Assembly: GCA_025529335.1 (NCBI GenBank)
Contig: JAMYHX010000025.1
Span: 62,001-126,000 of the forward strand
Direction of reading: 5' to 3'
Length of the DNA: 64,000 bases
Origin: Rhizopus sp. PT2906
Lineage: Eukaryota; Mucoromycota; Mucoromycetes; Mucorales; Rhizopodaceae
Shown here one piece after another: positions 22,922-35,194 of the stretch. Made by a program: the position numbers and the translations under genes. Position 1 is the stretch's first letter. The number at the start of each line of letters is the position of its first letter. The notes beneath the pieces are model-generated. The model was not told where the DNA came from and made no database searches. It saw nothing but the letters and a program-made list of their open reading frames with translations.

Positions 22922-24248
22922 TTACTGAGCTTGAGCCAATTTAGGAGCATGGTTCAATCCAAGGTAGTCAAATGGAAACTTGGTAGAAGCCTTTTGACGA
23001 GCAACTTCAGTATAGTGGTTCAGCTGAGCTTGGATGGTTTCAAGTACAGGCAAGACTTGAGACTGAAAGCCTTGAGCGACATTTCTGGCTTTATCAAAGG
23101 AGTTGATATCTTTACGGCTATATTCATTACGAACTAATTCCACTTGCTTATTAGCAATATCAACAAGAGAGGAAATTCGGGATCGCAACCATTCAGGTGT
23201 TTCGGAAGATTGAACCTTGATGTAGCCCATGACTTGCTGGAGTTGAGTAGAGACTTGCTGGGTCAAACCTTGAATGCGTTCCTGAGTTGTTGCATGAAGG
23301 ACCAAGACACGTTCGGTGACAGCAGGAGGTAAACGCTGTTGAGCAGCTTGAGCGTAAACAGCCAATGTCTCTTGAAGGGATTGAATGTTGAGGGTTGCCT
23401 TTTGAATGAGGGCGGATGTCTCAGCAATACGAGCCAAATCAGAAGGTGAGCGGGGGATTTGAGCAGTGGTTGTCTTGACCTGATCCTGCACACGTTGAGT
23501 CAGGCGAAGGGTTGCCTCGTTCAACAGATAATAAGCACGTACGGCTTGATTGACTTCATCGACTGTACGGTCTTGTTGTTTGGCCTCAGCAGGAGGTAAG
23601 TATCGGTTGATGACAGCCTCTACGTTATCAACAACGGAGCCAAATCGTTTATTGGCTTCCTTGGCAACTTGATGAGCAGGTTGTTTAATTGAGTCAATTT
23701 TAACCTTGACACCATCGACAATCTGATAAGAAGGAACGGTAACAGCTCTGACGATATCTTCGGTTGGCTGGCTGACCACAGGAAACTTGGTCTCAATAAA
23801 ATCCAAAGAGCGACATCCTAAAGCGTCTGCTTTTTCGATTTGGGGTTGAATATAAGATTCGTAATATGTTTGAACATATTTAGGTTGGGAAGTGTATTTG
23901 GATACAGTAGTGAGTGTGTTATTGGCTGTAGAGAGTGCCAATCGACCCAGGGATGTCTTGCTTGCGATGGCTTGTACGGTAGATAAACTATCTTGGACAA
24001 CAGGAATGGATGAAACACGTGAAACGAATCCAGTTGCCGTATTTGAGGAAGGCTTTTTATTGGGGATATTCATTTCTTGCTCAACCAAGCCAATTATTTG
24101 TGGTTCTTTTTCTTCCTGAGTCACTGTTTCTTCTTTATGGTTTTCATGTGAATGATGATGATGATGGTCTAAAAACGTATTAAAATCTGCGCGTATAAAC
24201 ATATAATAAAGGCTTACTTTGACTGTGATGTTTATGATGTCTAGCCAT
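22922..24248 (-). CDS. Perilipin-family lipid-droplet protein
   Basis: Two exons, complement(join(22922..24168,24218..24248)), 425 aa. It carries a perilipin-type core: SRVSSIPVVQDSLSTVQ, then YESYIQPQIEKADALGCRSL and DFIETKFPVVSQPTEDIV, matching the L-D-x-x-E-x-x-x-P-x-x-x-x-P motif of PAT/perilipin proteins. Long amphipathic 11-mer-like helices cover the rest. The N-terminus is His-rich (about 12 His in the first 22 residues), and the 49-nt intron interrupts this tract. Fungal perilipins (for example MPL1) coat lipid droplets and limit lipolysis, and oleaginous Mucorales accumulate such droplets. A His-rich start is unusual for the family and could bind metal. Confidence 0.85.
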
Positions 24249-24674
24249 TTTTTATATTAAGAAGAAAGAAAGAAAGAGAAAAAAGAAGAGAAGGGAAAAA
24301 GTATTGTTTATCTTAAAAAGAGGCGTATTTATATAACCTGATTTAATGAAACAAAAAAAAAAGATACACAATATTCTTTACTACACACGTGAAAAAGAAC
24401 AAGTCTTTTTTGCATTATTATCATACTTTTGTTAGCTTTACTTTTTTTTTTTTCTTTCTTTTCCTTTAGTGTGGGTGCAATCGGGTGGTTATCAGATATA
24501 TCTTTTTTTTTATTAAACAGCCTTTTTCACGTGATTGGCTATAGAGCGTATTTCTAAAAGCACAGACAGGCTATTGTCACGTGGACAATCAAATTATGTT
24601 GTATGTATATGACTTATACAAATGGGCTTAAAGACTAGTGAATATATAATGGTCAATTCATGTATGACTATAAA

Positions 24675-24762
24675 GGTCAATGCTTCTCTCTCTCTCTCTC
24701 TCTATCCTCTTTGTGTTTAAGTTCTCCTTAACATGTGAAAAGATATTCCTACCGTGCGTGCA
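24675..24762 (+). repeat. Diverged direct repeat, copy 1
   Basis: Shares ggtcaatgctt, a pyrimidine tract, acatgtgaaaa, atattc and a tac-g-gcg tail with copy 2 at 26143-26210 in the same orientation. It is longer because of an expanded CT run. Confidence 0.5.
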
Positions 24763-26142
24763 TTGAAAATCATAACGTTGATCAGTACACTTGGATATTG
24801 TGTCAACTAGAAAGGATATATGCCATATTATCTACTTCTTTTTTTTTAAACAGCGAATAACAATAATATTTCACAAATAGATAGAGAAAGAGAGAGAGAG
24901 AACAAGAGTTGATTGTGAAAATAGTAAAATTTGCAACGTCGTAAAAACAAGTGCACACTTTAGTTTAAGTGATTGATTCTAGTCAACTTAAATACCCGCA
25001 TGCTCCCATATTAAACTAGGGTAATTTAATCGTAAATTGTAAATCAGGGCGACAACTTGTAAAAAATACAAGTATTCATAAACTTGGTTTTATAAGAATG
25101 ATTCTTGATCAAACAGCAAATCAATTGGATAAAGTAAATTGGCGAATCTTTACAAATACAACTCCAATTTATAATCTTCTCTCTTTAACTAAGAGAGAAA
25201 GGATGAATGGGGTAACTTACTGAGTTCATATTTGCTACATGTGATTGTTGCAGTTGCTCAAAAACTTTACTAGAATCATTAATCATATAATCTGTTTCTA
25301 TAAGTATTTTTTTGAGCACAGACTTTCAAGGACCACATCGTAGTCATGAACCTTTTTACAAAATGATGTATACATTATTAGATCCCCTAATGTGTATTTC
25401 TCTTGTTGGCTGTTTGAACACAGCACTAGTTTTTAAAAAGATATTAGTGCCAGTTGCAGTAGTAATATTTGTGGACAACAGAGTGTAACACGATCAATAG
25501 TTCATAAACATCCTTCAATTAGTCTTTTGGTTTCACGATTTTTGTTATCCAAACCAAAAAAAAAAGGGAGGGCCCAGAAGCTTATGATAGCACTAATTCA
25601 TAATTAAATTGTGTGTACTATAATCATGGTAGTAAAACGACCCAGACAAATATTTTGATGCTCTAATTCTTGAATTATTGAAGGCGGACTTGAAGAATGA
25701 GTCTTTGTGGTTTGAGCAGTTGGTTACAGACAGCATCAAGTAAGCGCTGTATTAATCTGTGATTATTACATTTATAAACAAAAAGTCAAGATGAACTTTA
25801 TGACTTGTAGTTCAATTTCATGCATTATTATCACCTAATATTCTTTTCTTCACAAAGTTCTCTAGATTTATTATTACCACTAAAAGTCAATGAATGACAA
25901 TAAACTGTGTGTGTATAGCTTAAGAGTGAACAGATCAAGTATTGTAACTATTTACTTTTAAGAAAAGAGTATACATAGCCATTACTATACTTGTCAATAC
26001 ATTGGGAACATCATTTGAAATTGCTTGAATGCTTAAATTACGATTAATGCTCTATTTTATGGCCATTTCTATCCAAGGTTTGACTGTCTTTTTATCCCCG
26101 TTTTATGGAAAAGTCACTCAGACTCACCTTGGTGTTACGATA

Positions 26143-26210
26143 GGGTCAATGCTTTTTTTTTCTTTCTTGTGTCCCTTACATGTGAAAAATATATTCTTAC
26201 TGCGCGCACA
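26143..26210 (+). repeat. Diverged direct repeat, copy 2
   Basis: Same order of blocks as copy 1 at 24675-24762, with T-runs in place of the CT microsatellite. About 1.4 kb separates the two copies. They may be solo remnants of a small element or a duplicated promoter piece. Confidence 0.5.
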
Positions 26211-26422
26211 CACGTATGGAAAGAGAATAAAGAAACTGAAAATTATAGTGTGTTTATTATTATAAAGTGAGAATTTACTAAAGAAAGAGTTCTATATAAT
26301 ATTTGGTTATGATGAATTTGAATTATTTTGGAAGGCTACAATAATCTGATGTGCTTCAACAGGACTATACGAAAAAAAAAAGAAGAGATGTTAGCCTAAT
26401 TATGTATAAAATCATCTAAAGC

Positions 26423-29207
26423 TTACTTTAATAATTTCTTCCAAGCTGCATCTACAAATGTCTTCTTTTCTAGTAATTCTTTTCGTGTATGTAACTTGTT
26501 CTTGCGTCCTCTTGTTGGTACCAGCTTGGCTGTCATTTCAAAGCTCCATTTACGGAAGATTTGCACCTTGACAACATCCAAAAGCATAAAATAAACCAAG
26601 GAAACACCAAGTACAGATAGGCCCCAGCCGTATCCACAAGGTGCAACGCCTTCATGTTCACCAAAGACACCATAAACAGAAAAGAAGAGCGCAATGATTT
26701 GTGTACCAATGATGCAAACAGTAAATATCCAATTAGGCATATTCTTCCACCAATAGCCAGGAACACGAGTTGAGAATATGACAAAGTGTGGAGCTATGTT
26801 GTGTGCATGTATGTGAGACACATTTAAAATTTATATCATTTTCCGCTTTTTTTAAGCTTTTTACCTGAGGAAATATGAAGATACATGATGGAATGTAACT
26901 CATTATCAGTGACATGGAAGATATCTCGAGCAATATAAAAGTGGGCAAAGGAAAGTGCAGCAAGTAAGGCGGCCAAGACGAATGAGAGTGTCAATAATTG
27001 TCCAATACGCCATTTATCGGGCCTTTCAGAAATTTCTGTGTTATCAATAGAAATAACCAAGGTAGCAGCATCATTCTATATATATAATAAGTAACATTGA
27101 CTCATTAATCAATTCAGCTTACCAAGACACAGATCATGATAAGCAAGACAGCAGGCATAGTCCAATCTTCAATCAAGGTGATGATGAACATAAACAGCAA
27201 AAAGTGAATGGTGGAAGTGATACGGTAAAGAGCATAGGATCGAAGACGCTGGAAGATAGCACGAGAGGTGATGATACCATCTGTAATGGTGGAAAGTCCA
27301 GGAGCAAGCAAGACAATATCAGCAGCAGAACGTGCAGCATCAGTACAGCCTTCAACAGCGATACCCACATCAGCCTTCTTGAGAGCAGGTGCATCATTTA
27401 CACCATCGCCAGTCATGCCAACCAAGAGTCCCTTGTTCTGAAGCAATTCGACAACCCGATACTTGTGTTCAGGAATTACTTGGGCAAAGCCATCAGCGCG
27501 TACACAGTGTTCAGTTACATCTTCCTCGCTCTTTGAGGGATCTACAAGATGATTGGCGTCCAAGATAACACGACCCATACCAAGACGAGCAGCAACTTCT
27601 TTAGCAATGATCAATTGATCACCAGTGATCATCTTGACGTCGACACCCAAGGCATTGCATTCAGCAATGGTCTGGAGGGAATCAGGGCGAGGAGGATCCA
27701 GGAGAGAGATCATACCGACAAGTTCGAATTTGTCTTCACTACCAGAAACAGTCTTGGCAACACCAAGGGCTCTTAAACCACGGCGAGCAAGGGAGTTCAC
27801 AGCATGAACGGCTTCATTGTCACCACCAACGAGCTTGGTAATGACTTGAGGAGCGCCTTTAGCCACACTGAAGGTTTCGTTGGTGTTTACATTCATGACG
27901 GTAGCACGGGTCATCTTGGTAGTGGGATTGAAAGGTTCGAACTGAATGACCTTGTATCCAGGAATTTCACGGCTGTTGGGACGGTTCTTGAGCAAGTCTA
28001 CTTGGCTTTCAGCAGCACGGCGCACAGCAGATTCAATGGGGTCATTAGCACCCTGTTCAGCAGCCAGATATGAGTAGAATAAAATGTCTTCTTCGGAATA
28101 ACCATTCGTCAACCAAGGCTTGTCAAAGGTCAATTCGTTCAAGGTCAATGTGCCGGTTTTATCGGAGCAGAGCACAGATACGGAGGCAAGTTCTTCTACA
28201 GCAGTCAGTCGTTTGACAATAACCTGTTTGGCAGCTAGTTGTTTAGCACCCACAGCCATGGTAACAGACATGACAGTGGGAAGACCAACGGGAATAGCAG
28301 CGACAGTTAAGACCAAACAGTTTTCAAGGACAATCTTCCAATTGCCTTGGGGAGTACCACGGAAACGAACCATCTGGTAGACAAAGACGATCATGACAAG
28401 GACCACAGTAGACCAGATTAAAACGTTACCGATCTTGGTGATGATCTTTTGAAAATGTCCTTCATCAGCAGTGATAGCAATCAGATTGGCAGCACGACCA
28501 ATAAAAGTGTCCGTGCCAGTCTTGGTGACAATAGCCAGCTGTTGTCCTTGTTTGATAATACTTGATGAATAAACAGTGCTACCTTTCTTCTTAGCTACGA
28601 GCAAGGATTCACCAGTCAGTCCAGATTGATCAATCATTAGTTCTGAATCATTTTTTTCTCCGTTGACGCCCAAGCCCAAGAGGCGAGCGTCAGCAGGGAC
28701 GATATCACCAATACGTAAGACAATAATGTCACCAGGAACCAGTTCCTTTACGTCTACTTCTTTCAATTCATTATCACGGTAACAGCGGGTCTTGAGGGCC
28801 AAAGTATGGCGCAAGGCGTCCAATGCGGATTCTGCCTTGGCTTCTTCGACGTAGCCAATGATTGCATTAATGATCAAAAGAGCCAAGATGATACCGAAGT
28901 CAATCCAGTCACCAACAATACCAGCAATGATACAGGAAATTTCGATCAAGTAAGAGATGGGCCCAGTAAAATAACCAAAGAATTTCAAAAAGGGATTCGT
29001 CTTTTTCTCTGGAAGTTCATTCATGCCAAATCGCGCTTGACGTTCGGCGACTTCTTGAGAGGACAAGCCGTGGCTAGGATCAGTGTGCAATAAGAGTTCT
29101 AACTCTGGAGATATTTCGTCTTCATGTTCAATATGTTGGTGTTCTTCGAATTCAACTGCCTCCTTCTTTTCGTCAGAAGACGGCGGTTTCGAATGGGTTG
29201 TAGTCAT
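26423..29207 (-). CDS. PMA1: Plasma-membrane H+-ATPase (P3A-type P-ATPase)
   Basis: Three exons, complement(join(26423..26793,26865..27075,27123..29207)), 888 aa. It has an acidic cytoplasmic N-terminus, then the first TM pair (PISYLIEISCIIAGIVGDWIDF). Next come the actuator motif SGLTGES (about 195-201), CSDKTGTLT with the phosphorylated Asp at about 349, MITGDQ, and GDGVNDAPALKKADVGIA. The C-terminal TM helices follow, including SYALYRITSTIHFLLF, and the protein ends in a basic regulatory tail. The pump extrudes protons with ATP and energises secondary uptake and cell growth. Both introns sit late in the gene, between TM helices of the C-terminal bundle. Codon use is strongly biased to C-ending codons, consistent with high expression. 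Confidence 0.97.
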
Positions 29208-30319
29208 TTATGTTGTTTAAAGGAATAATACTCTGATAGTGATAGATTTTTCGTTTGATGTATTCTAATGAGTAGTTAGTATAGGTAAAAAGTAAGCAGA
29301 ATCAATGTTTACTCTAGTTGCTATTTCTGCTCGCTTTTGATAATACGGAGATTATTAGAATAGGAAATTAAAAGAAATGCAGAAGAAAAGAGAGAGAAAA
29401 CAAAATAGAACTGGTCAATTTATTTATATTTAGTGTAAATGTAAATGTGAAAGATCTGTCGAATTGTTTATCATGTAGGGGATTTATGACACAAACGCTT
29501 TTCTGCATGAATGACCACATACTGCACCAGTTAGTTTAGTGATCCTGTCGTCTTTTTATTCAGTGTCTGGTTCAAAAGTAATGGACAGTTATTATGTCTT
29601 ATAGTTTGTATCTTAATGTCCTGCTTTCTGCTGTCTTTTTGTAACGTGATGAAATTTATAAAGTAAAGAAAAGAAAGAAAAGGCATCCCTTTCTCTCTCT
29701 CTCTCTCTCTCTTTTAATGTATCTCTTCTTCCTCCCCCTTACTTATTTGTTTTACGCTAAGAAAAACGATGCTTATATATATTAATCTTCATTAGAAACA
29801 TTTGACTTCTAGGGATATATCACGTCCATTTACACTTTCCATATCCCTTGCATCTTCCCCCCTTTTTTCCCCTCCCCCTTTCTATATTCTCTCTTTCTAT
29901 ATAAAAAATGCTAAAATAATAATACCAAAAGAGAAATAAAAGATAGAAAGAGGGGAAAGATGATATATCAAATGAGGGAATAGAACGCATAAGCATTTTC
30001 AGTGTATTGTTTATATAGTAATTTATACTTTACTCTTAAAATCAAAAATACTCGACTTATTCTTTTAAACGCGTCTCTTTACCTCTCCTTGCATTCGATC
30101 ATCCTCTTACTTAGAGTTTTCCCTCTATTTGTTATTTCTTTCTTTTTCTCATTTTAGCTTTATTTCTTTTGGAGAGGCTCCTTGATTTTTACATATTACC
30201 TTTTATATATATGTCTTCGGCACATTCCAGAAATCTTTTTTTCACGTTATTTTAATACCTTATTACTGTCCATAGCCCCACACACGCACAATTCTTTGAA
30301 ACATAAATGAAGTTTATTA
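29208..30319. other. Promoter of the H+-ATPase and 3' region of the chitin synthase gene
   Basis: 1.1 kb without a gene. Both flanking genes are on the minus strand. A (CT)n microsatellite lies at about 29692-29712 and pyrimidine-rich blocks at 29730-29900. Regulatory sites cannot be named from sequence alone. Confidence 0.4.
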
Positions 30320-33300
30320 TTATGATTTACTATTTAAAGACGATTCAGATGAAGGCAATTGTGGTAATGAATGAGTCGCCGGTGTTTCGTCCATTTTAAC
30401 CGTGTGATGAGGTGCAGGATCTGCCCAGTTTTGATTATTGCTATTGTTATCTTGACTGTGGATCCAGCCCAACTCATGATTCTCCTCTAAAGACGGCTTC
30501 ATAATCTCCTCGATTTCAAAAGTTGATTTTCCTACTGCTTCATCACGCAGTTCAAATCGTTTGGGAGCCGAGTTGGACGAGACGATGCCCAAGGGACTTG
30601 TGTTTGTACCTTGGTAGTCCATTTGAGTTAAAGGTACACGACCGCTCTCAGACGAGAGATCACTGTATCTTCGAGGGCTTGGACCATACTGGGTTTCTTT
30701 AAAGATATCCAAATTAGCTTGACGTTGAGCGAATCGTGGGACAGGCAAGTTGTTTTCTTTGGCTAATTTAGTGCGTCGATCCATTTCGAACTCGCTCCAT
30801 TTCTTCATCGTGATCATGCTGCTGTCAAATTCACCGCCCTCATCGCCGTGTCCCTTATCCTTCTTGATGCCTTCGACCTTACGTGTGTCACCCCAGGAGA
30901 AATCGTCAAAGTGCCAGTAGGCGTACATGGGCAAGACAAAGTTCCAGATGATAAGACTGATTAGATAGATAAGCATCCATCCGATATAGACTAGTTTACA
31001 GCTTGTCATGCCGATCAGAACAGCAGGGAGACCAAGGACAAGGGCAAGTAAGATCAGAGGCAAGATCGCAGGCCTACCAAGAATGGCAGATATAACAAGA
31101 TAGAGTGTAAAACTGATAGCGGCAGGTAACGCCAAGGTACCGACCAGTTCCATAAAGACAACGAATTGCATTGAGAAACAAAACGTACCACAGAGATCAT
31201 TGACGAGCAAGAGTTCAAAGAGGTTATGAATTGTCGAATTGATCCATCGACGACGCTGCGAGAGAAGCACCTTGAAAGTGTCGGGCACAACCGTCTTGCA
31301 CACAGCTTGAGGAACAAACATCATCTTACGATTAGGAAAGGTACGCAGCATGAGTGTTGTCAAGTAACGGTCTTCACCTAGCAGGAGCAAATTTTTACGG
31401 TGTAATGTGTCAACCACGTTTTCAGAGTAATGTTCGACGATATCAGGATTGGCTAAAATGGGTACCCAGTAGCCATTAGGCCCCTTGGGAGCTTTAATAC
31501 GATACATACAGAAACAGCCTGGAAGACAAGTGACACCACCAAAGATACTTTCAAACGCTTTTGACTGGTGATGTGAGATATAGTATTCAAATACTTGGAT
31601 CATTGTCACCCAGCTATCAGTCTTGTTCGCAATCTTGGTTTCACCACAAAGACCAGAGATCTCAGGGTCCTTGACAGCAGCTGAGATCATACGGGATAGA
31701 GCATCAGGGTATAACTTAGTATCAGCGTCAACCATGAGACAGATCTCGTAATGGTCCGCAGACACGCCTGTAATACGCCAGATAGCATTGAAAAACTCAT
31801 ATTCCATCATGGTCATGCGTTCATCAAACATGACTTTCTGAAGAAATTGCATCAGGATGATTTGAGAGTCTCGTTTGCCGCGGTTACCAGGTTTTGGTGC
31901 ATTTGCTTCTTCCGGTCCACCACATTTGACAATCGTAATCATAGGCACGCGAGATTGTTGTTCCAAAGGCACTGTCTTGTCATCAAATTTGTAAAATCCT
32001 GCATACACCTTGGCGCAGTTGTTACGTCGAGACCCATCTGCGATGGCCACATAGGGCTGTGCTTCTACTTGGTCCGCAGGTACAATCAAGTCACGCATCA
32101 TGCCAACACAAATATCGGGTGTAGATCGGGATTCACCACTGCCTGTGATCAGACCATCACAAATAACTACCAAAAGTGTATGACTCTTGGGGTAGTCACT
32201 CATACAAATGGAGTCTAACGTCGTACGGATACCTTCTTCGCCTTCAGAGTAGCAGGTGACAAGACACATGGTATGAGCCAGAGGGTAATTGAAGGGCATG
32301 TAGTCGGGCGGTGGCTGTGGAACGACGTAGGGAGACAGAGGAAAGGGACATACAGGTCTACTTTGACTAGTGTTGCTCGTCGAGCACTGACTACGACTGT
32401 CCCAAGAAAAGGAAGGCGTCGTCATGTTATTGTGACCAAGGGAAATGGCAGAGTAGCGTTGGCTGGCAGGTGCATTGAATCCAGAAAAACTGGTCGACAG
32501 AATCGAATTGGGTCTGCTTCCGGCAAGGCTGTTTTACATATACATTATTAACTTTTCATCATAAAATATTAAAAAAAAATTACCTTGCATTTTTCCAAGC
32601 AGGCATCGGCGGTTTTTCTGAATCAAAACGAGTCGAGCCATGCTCCACAGGTGTAAATCGAGAGGTGACAGGAAAGAAATTCCTACGGTGTTTATGATGT
32701 TGTGGAGGAGGTGGGGGAGGAGGTACATGGGTGACAGGGCCATTTGTATCAAGGTTTCTTGCCCAATTCTCAATTTCTTCCTCACGTCTCATTCTGGCTG
32801 AGTATGATCTCTCTTCTTTAAAGTTACCAAGTTTCCATGACAGAAACCAACCAAAGATGACGGCCAGGATGAATTTGGCACCGATGACGGCGAGAATGAC
32901 GACAAGAGAAACATAGAGAACGATTTCTGAAATCATGCAGCCTACTGACATTGTATCTACTTGGCCCACACGGATCGTCTTGAGAAGACACTCTGCTTCG
33001 TCCTGCCACCTTATTCCAGGTGCTCGATAAGATTGAATCATGTATGTCAAGTCTTTTCCACCAAACTCGTCCATGTTGTCGAGGATGTTGAGAATAAGGC
33101 CATTCTCTGGGAGTTTGAAGTAATCACGGGGTAAGGCCTTTAGTAAGTTAAGGTTGAGAACGTTGCTAATAAAGAAGAGATGAGTTTGAACCGTTTGGTA
33201 AAAGTATAGAAGATTTTACTTGTTATACACCATGAGATGATTTGTTGCATTGATATCTTCATAATTATAATATACGCGTGATACTTTATCATATTGACCC

Positions 33301-34323
33301 TTCTTGTTTGGAACGCCTTCTGTTGTAAATTGATTTAGTAAATTAATGGCTGAAGAAGAGGTATGGCAATAGGTTCTGTTGGTATATTGAGCGACATCAG
33401 GGATATCGGTTGTATTTGGATTGAAGAGTTGACAAGGAAAGTAGTTGGGCTGTTCTCCTTTCAGAGGTACAAACACATTGTCGCATTCAGGATAACGTTG
33501 AGGAAAGAGTAAGGTGGCATCCATACCAGCCCCATTCATGGGAGGATAGAGCACGTTGGTCGTTCCGTTCGAGCTTGGATGACCGTCCCAGTCGGCCAGC
33601 ATATAGGCCCAGCCTCTGATAACCAAATATCCCGGGGTGACAGCATTACCATGAATGGAAATGCCTGATGGGGGACAAGTTGCTTGTGTAAAACCAAACG
33701 TCAAGAAACCGACAGCAGCCATGATGCAAACAATAACACCTACAAGTCCAATTTTTTCTCTCCAAGCGGTTTGTGCAGGACCTCTTGGGATGCCTATAAC
33801 AAGAAGAGTTAGAATGGATGACGTATTTACAAAAATAAAAAGTCTAACCAGCTAAACTTAAAAGTTGAGGTGGTATACAGCAAGTCAATATATAACAATA
33901 TGTCATCCAAGGACCAGGTAATCCAGAAAACCAACCGTGATTTTTTTCCTCAGGAGTATAAACAAACGAATCAGCGTCTTCTTTTTCTTCACGTCCGAGG
34001 ACGCTCTTGCCGCGTCTGACGGTGACTGTTCCGGATCTACTGACTAAGCCTTGTGGTAGATTTCCCGTTCGACTGGGTTGGATTGTTTCTGGAGCAGCGT
34101 TGCTTGCTGCTTGTCTATAGTGGTATTGTCTATGATTTGGATTTACCCTTTCTCTTTCAGGTCGTACAAGCGACTTTCCTCTTTTGACAGTTACATTATT
34201 GTTTTTCGTAAAGGCTTGTGCATCTGATGACATATTGATATCAGTCCCTGATACTTTGCTGCTTGTAGAGAATTCTCTGCTTAACGTGGGTGTATATGGT
34301 TTGATCTTTTCATTGGGATTCAT
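30320..34323 (-). CDS. Chitin synthase, class IV-type (division 2)
   Basis: Four exons, complement(join(30320..32528,32584..33165,33220..33793,33849..34323)), 1279 aa. The N-terminus is basic and Ser-rich, followed by TM segments ([36 protein letters not shown]), an extracytoplasmic region, and another TM near residues 430-465. The family-2 glycosyltransferase domain starts near residue 620. It has VDADT (about 810), GEDRYLTTL (about 927) and QRRRWINST (about 967), the processive-synthase signature. A cluster of TM helices and a Ser/Asn-rich tail complete it. The enzyme polymerises UDP-GlcNAc into chitin at the plasma membrane. It lacks a myosin motor, which fits class IV (CHS3-like) rather than class V/VII. 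A Pro-rich run (PPPPPPP) lies before the catalytic domain. Confidence 0.96.
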
Positions 34324-35194
34324 GCTGGTGATATATGCTTTATATTATTGTTATATTCATGTATAAACTGATAAATTACAAAAAGAGGAATAAAAAGGTA
34401 AAAAAAAAAAAAGATAGCGTACGTGGTAAGCTTCTTTTACCTTGTAAAATTAAAATCAAAAAAAAAAAAAGAGAAAAAGAGAGGAAAAAAAAAAAGGTCG
34501 GTGTTGGCTTAAAATTTTTAGAAAAGGAATACGCTTCCACTTCTTTCGTGATTCTGTTGTTAAAAGGAGAAAGAGAAAGAAAAAGTCAACCTTGGCATTT
34601 TGAACTAAAAATATACATAAATAAAAATAACCAGAAGGTTTTTTTTGTCAATCATAACGTAATAATTGAATACGCTTGGCTAAAAAAAAACTCAGTGGAT
34701 CTGCCTTTTATTTTTGTATGCTTTTTTGTTATTCTAGAAGAGAAATCCTTTTGGAGAAGGTCGTGTGACCCCTTTAGATCCCAGCAGGTAACTTAGCCTT
34801 GTGTTACCCTTCATTTTGAATGGCTATGTCTTGGATAGACACGGTTACTATGGTGTTGATATAATCAGGAACCAGAAACAGATGTAGTGAAAAAGGGAGA
34901 TATCATTAATAAATATATGTGATCGTGTTGAAGAGGATGATACCATCTTTGACTATAATGATTTCATCCATTTCGTTACTGTTACGTAAGAATGTACAGC
35001 CTTAACGCTAATATAAACCGATAACTAGTATATATTCCCTACATATTACGCAAATTTAAAGATACGCCTGATGTTACCATGGCAATGCATTCAATAGAAA
35101 AGAATTCGTCTTGTCACATTGAGTATACCTATGCAAAAAGCCTCCTCTACTTGGTTTAAAACCCAGAGCACTTTGTCTATTATTTCCTTTTCTT
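34324..35194. other. Divergent intergenic region between chitin synthase and PFA4
   Basis: About 870 bases between two start codons that face away from each other. The left part is purine-rich with A-runs (34400-34500), the pyrimidine-rich leader of the chitin synthase gene when read on the minus strand. No gene is seen. Confidence 0.4.

Larger units (their letters stand above)
24249..26422. other. 2.2-kb intergenic region with a diverged repeat pair
   Basis: No gene is supported, and the largest open frame (26029-26265) has no recognisable features. It contains a (CT)n run at about 24686-24703 and two diverged copies of the same ~70-90-bp segment (24675-24762 and 26143-26210). Both copies start ggtcaatgctt, continue with a pyrimidine tract and contain acatgtgaaaa followed by atattc and a GCG-rich end. 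Confidence 0.4.

Noticed and set aside
26029..26265. Plus-strand frame with hydrophobic stretches
   Set aside because: AT-rich frame overlapping the diverged repeat; no promoter and no recognisable domain.
27204..29093. Several plus-strand frames opposite the H+-ATPase
   Set aside because: They are antisense shadows caused by the strong codon bias of the ATPase gene.
31751..32551. Plus-strand frames opposite the chitin synthase catalytic exon
   Set aside because: Antisense shadows; the minus strand carries all catalytic motifs in one frame.
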